Assembly (NCBI GenBank): GCA_963752585.1
Contig: CAVVYV010000007.1
Coordinates: 1 to 64,000, forward strand
Source: CAVVYV01 sp963752585
Lineage (GTDB): Bacteria > Actinomycetota > Thermoleophilia > Solirubrobacterales > 70-9
DNA: 64,000 nt
Direction: 5' to 3'
Of this stretch, positions 62,382-64,000 are shown piece after piece (position 1 is the stretch's first letter; the number at the start of each line of letters is the position of its first letter). Position numbers and translations under genes: made by a program. The notes under the pieces are model-generated. The model was not told where the DNA came from, ran no database searches, and saw nothing but the letters and a program-made list of their open reading frames with translations.

Positions 62382-63224
62382 TCAGGCGGCCTCCTCGTCG
62401 GCGACCGCGTTCAGCTTCGGAAGCCTCTGCCGGAGCTTCAGCACCGGCTCGAACAGATCGCCCTCCTTGTCCACCCGCTTGATCGCGGCCGGGATCTCGA
62501 ACCGGAGGCCCTCGGCGTCGCCGCGCTTCGCCGCGCGCTCGACCTCCCTCCAGTGGAGCGGCAGCGAAGCGGTGGGGCGCTCGCGGGCCCGGAGCGAGTA
62601 GACCGAGATCGTCGTCTTCTTCTGATGGTTCTGGCTCCAGTCGACGAAGACCTTGCCCCGCCGCTGCGCCTTCGCCATCTTCGAGACGACCTCCTTCGGC
62701 GTCTCCCGCTCGAGCAACTGCGCCACTGCCTTGGCGAACGGGCTCGTCTGCTCATAGGTCACCTTGGTGTTCAGCGGGACGTAGACCTGAAGGCCCTTTC
62801 CGCCCGAGACCTTCGGGAAGCACTCGAGTTCGAAGCCCGCGAAGAGCTTCCGGACCCTCAATGCCACCCGGCAGCATTCGACCAGGCTCGCCGGGGCCCC
62901 AGGATCGAGGTCGAAGGCGAGCACGGTCGGCTGCTCCATCCGGGTCGCCTTCGAGAGCGATGGATGGAGCTCGAGCGCCGCCAGCTGCGCCATCCAGGTC
63001 AGGGTCGCGAGGTTCTCGCACATGCAGAAATGGATCTCGCCGGCCCGGCGGTCGACGTAGATCGGGGTCGTCTTCACCCACTCCGGCCGGTGCTTCGGAC
63101 AGTTCTTCTCGAAGAACGATGTCTCGGGCTTGCCCACCCCCTCGGGGAAACGGCGCAGGGTGAGGGGGCGGCCGCGAAGGTGCGGCAGGATCGCGTCGGC
63201 GACCCGCGCGTAGTAGTCGATCAC
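62382..63224 (-). CDS. ligD: LigD-type NHEJ DNA polymerase/primase domain protein
   Basis: 280 residues from the GTG at 63224. The homologous reading frame continues upstream to about 63310 (KLKLTNLDKVLYPKTRTTKA) without a standard start codon, so the true N-terminus is about 25 residues longer or shifted. PHLRGRPLTLRRFPEGVGKP, AFDLDPGAPASLVECCRVAL with the metal-binding DxD, FPKVSGGKGLQVYVPLNTKV and RRGKVFVDWSQNHQKKTTIS are polymerase-domain signatures. The usual His of SGGKGLH is Gln. Ligase and nuclease domains are absent. It extends broken ends with Ku, encoded just upstream. Confidence 0.9.
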   Translation of the reverse strand: MIDYYARVADAILPHLRGRPLTLRRFPEGVGKPETSFFEKNCPKHRPEWVKTTPIYVDRRAGEIHFCMCENLATLTWMAQLAALELHPSLSKATRMEQPTVLAFDLDPGAPASLVECCRVALRVRKLFAGFELECFPKVSGGKGLQVYVPLNTKVTYEQTSPFAKAVAQLLERETPKEVVSKMAKAQRRGKVFVDWSQNHQKKTTISVYSLRARERPTASLPLHWREVERAAKRGDAEGLRFEIPAAIKRVDKEGDLFEPVLKLRQRLPKLNAVADEEAA

Positions 63225-63322
63225 CTCTGCCTTGGTGGTCCTCGTCTTCGGGTAGAGGACCTTGTCGAGGTTGGTCAGCTTCAGCTTCCGCCGGCCGACC
63301 GTGACCTCGCTGCTCCTGCCCG

Positions 63323-64000
63323 CTATGCCTTCGCCTTCTTGCGGGCGGTGCGCTTGCGCCCGTTGGAGCTGGACTTGGGCTTCGCCTTCGACTTCGAGGC
63401 GGGCTTCGCCTTTGGCTTGGCCTTCGGCTCCGACTTGACCGCCGCCAGGCTCTCCTCGAGCGCGGCCATCAGGTCCGGAGCCTTGGTCGGCTCGGGCTCC
63501 TCGCTCGGGGCGCTGACGACCTCCTTGCCCTCCGCCTTGCGCTCGAGCAGGTCGAGGAGCTCCTCGCGGTACTCGTCGCGGTACTTGTCGGCATTGAAGC
63601 TGGTGGAGAGCGAGTCGATCAGCTGCTTGGCCATCTCAACCTCGCGCTTGTCGACCTTCTTCGGCTTCTCCTCGAAGACCTCGCCGTCGAGGTCCTTGGG
63701 CGAGACCACCTCGTCGTGGAAGCGCATCGTCGCCATCGTCAGCACCTCGCCCATCGGGCGGATCGCCGCCAGATGCTCCTTGTTCCGGAGCACGAACCGG
63801 GCGACCGCGACCTTGCGGGAGTCCTTCATCGCCTGGACCAGGAGGGCGTAGGCCTTCTCAGCGCCCTTGTCGGGGCCGAGGTAGTAAGGCTGCTCGAAGT
63901 AGATCGGGTCGATGTCGTCGAGGTCGACGAAGTCCTGGATCTCGATCGCGCGGGTCCGCTGCGGCTCGAGCTCGGCGAGCTCGTCGCGGGTCAGGGTGAC
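63323..64000 (-). CDS. ku: Ku protein of NHEJ (5' end outside window)
   Basis: 226 residues of the C-terminal part are visible, open to the window edge. The core has LAELEPQRTRAIEIQDFVDL, IDPIYFEQPYYLGPDKGAEK, VAVARFVLRNKEHLAAIRPM and EVEMAKQLIDSLSTSFNADK, all Ku-type. A long Lys/Ala/Pro/Ser-rich C-terminal tail follows (KPASKSKAKPKSSSNGRKR), a DNA-binding extension common in actinobacteria. It encircles DNA ends and recruits LigD activities, one of which is encoded downstream. Confidence 0.96.
   Translation of the reverse strand, partial: VTLTRDELAELEPQRTRAIEIQDFVDLDDIDPIYFEQPYYLGPDKGAEKAYALLVQAMKDSRKVAVARFVLRNKEHLAAIRPMGEVLTMATMRFHDEVVSPKDLDGEVFEEKPKKVDKREVEMAKQLIDSLSTSFNADKYRDEYREELLDLLERKAEGKEVVSAPSEEPEPTKAPDLMAALEESLAAVKSEPKAKPKAKPASKSKAKPKSSSNGRKRTARKKAKA

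Overview
This window is high-GC DNA from an actinobacterium, most likely an uncultured or lightly sampled member of the Thermoleophilia/Solirubrobacterales. The lineage call is inference. It rests on strong GC bias at codon third positions, many GTG/TTG starts with 1-4 base stop/start overlaps, a six-gene mce operon, a division and cell-wall (dcw) cluster without ftsA, split glycine decarboxylase subunits, and exported proteins ending in lysine runs. Many genes, mostly before 12 kb and around 29-35 kb and 47 kb, show single-base frame changes with homology continuing across them. murG, which should be essential, is broken the same way, so I read most breaks as sequence errors. Such genes are listed as CDS over their whole inferred span and each break is stated.

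Layout. 0-4.1 kb: a DUF3556 membrane protein, a phytoene-desaturase-like oxidoreductase and a degenerate EAL protein. 4.1-5.4 kb: tRNA-Leu, tRNA-Glu, and DUF393 and DUF2867 genes. 5.7-14.6 kb: six overlapping mce genes with no yrbE permease genes in view. 14.8-15.6 kb: a secreted lysine-tailed protein. 15.7-22.2 kb: a cobalamin riboswitch heading an operon of two secreted DUF4430 (transcobalamin C-domain-like) proteins, EcfT, a double EcfA ATPase, and an ECF S-component fused to an alpha/alpha-toroid. 22.3-29.9 kb: nitroreductase, glpD, a Rho-like protein with an altered P-loop, a soluble toroid protein, a secreted protein, DNA glycosylase tag, a group II truncated haemoglobin and DUF192. 30.0-35.4 kb: a two-component pair and a partial tad pilus locus (CpaB, CpaF, TadB, TadC) with a macro-domain gene on the other strand. 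35.5-37.0 kb: a PhoX-like secreted enzyme.

37.4-56.4 kb is the dcw cluster: mraZ, rsmH, ftsL-like, ftsI, murE, murF, mraY, then on the opposite strand a large HTH/long charged helix/membrane protein, then murD, ftsW, murG, murC, murB, ftsQ and ftsZ. It supplies lipid II synthesis and the divisome. 56.4-61.9 kb holds the glycine cleavage genes gcvT, gcvH, gcvPA and gcvPB, interrupted by azlCD on the minus strand. 61.9-64.0 kb carries glutathione peroxidase, a LigD-type polymerase domain and Ku (NHEJ), with Ku running off the window.

The two most unusual items are the riboswitch-controlled ECF operon, which looks like a bacterial, split counterpart of intrinsic factor/transcobalamin, and the HTH/long-helix/transmembrane protein inside the dcw cluster, which could tie DNA to the membrane over tens of nanometres. 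I saw no insertion sequence, prophage or CRISPR array.
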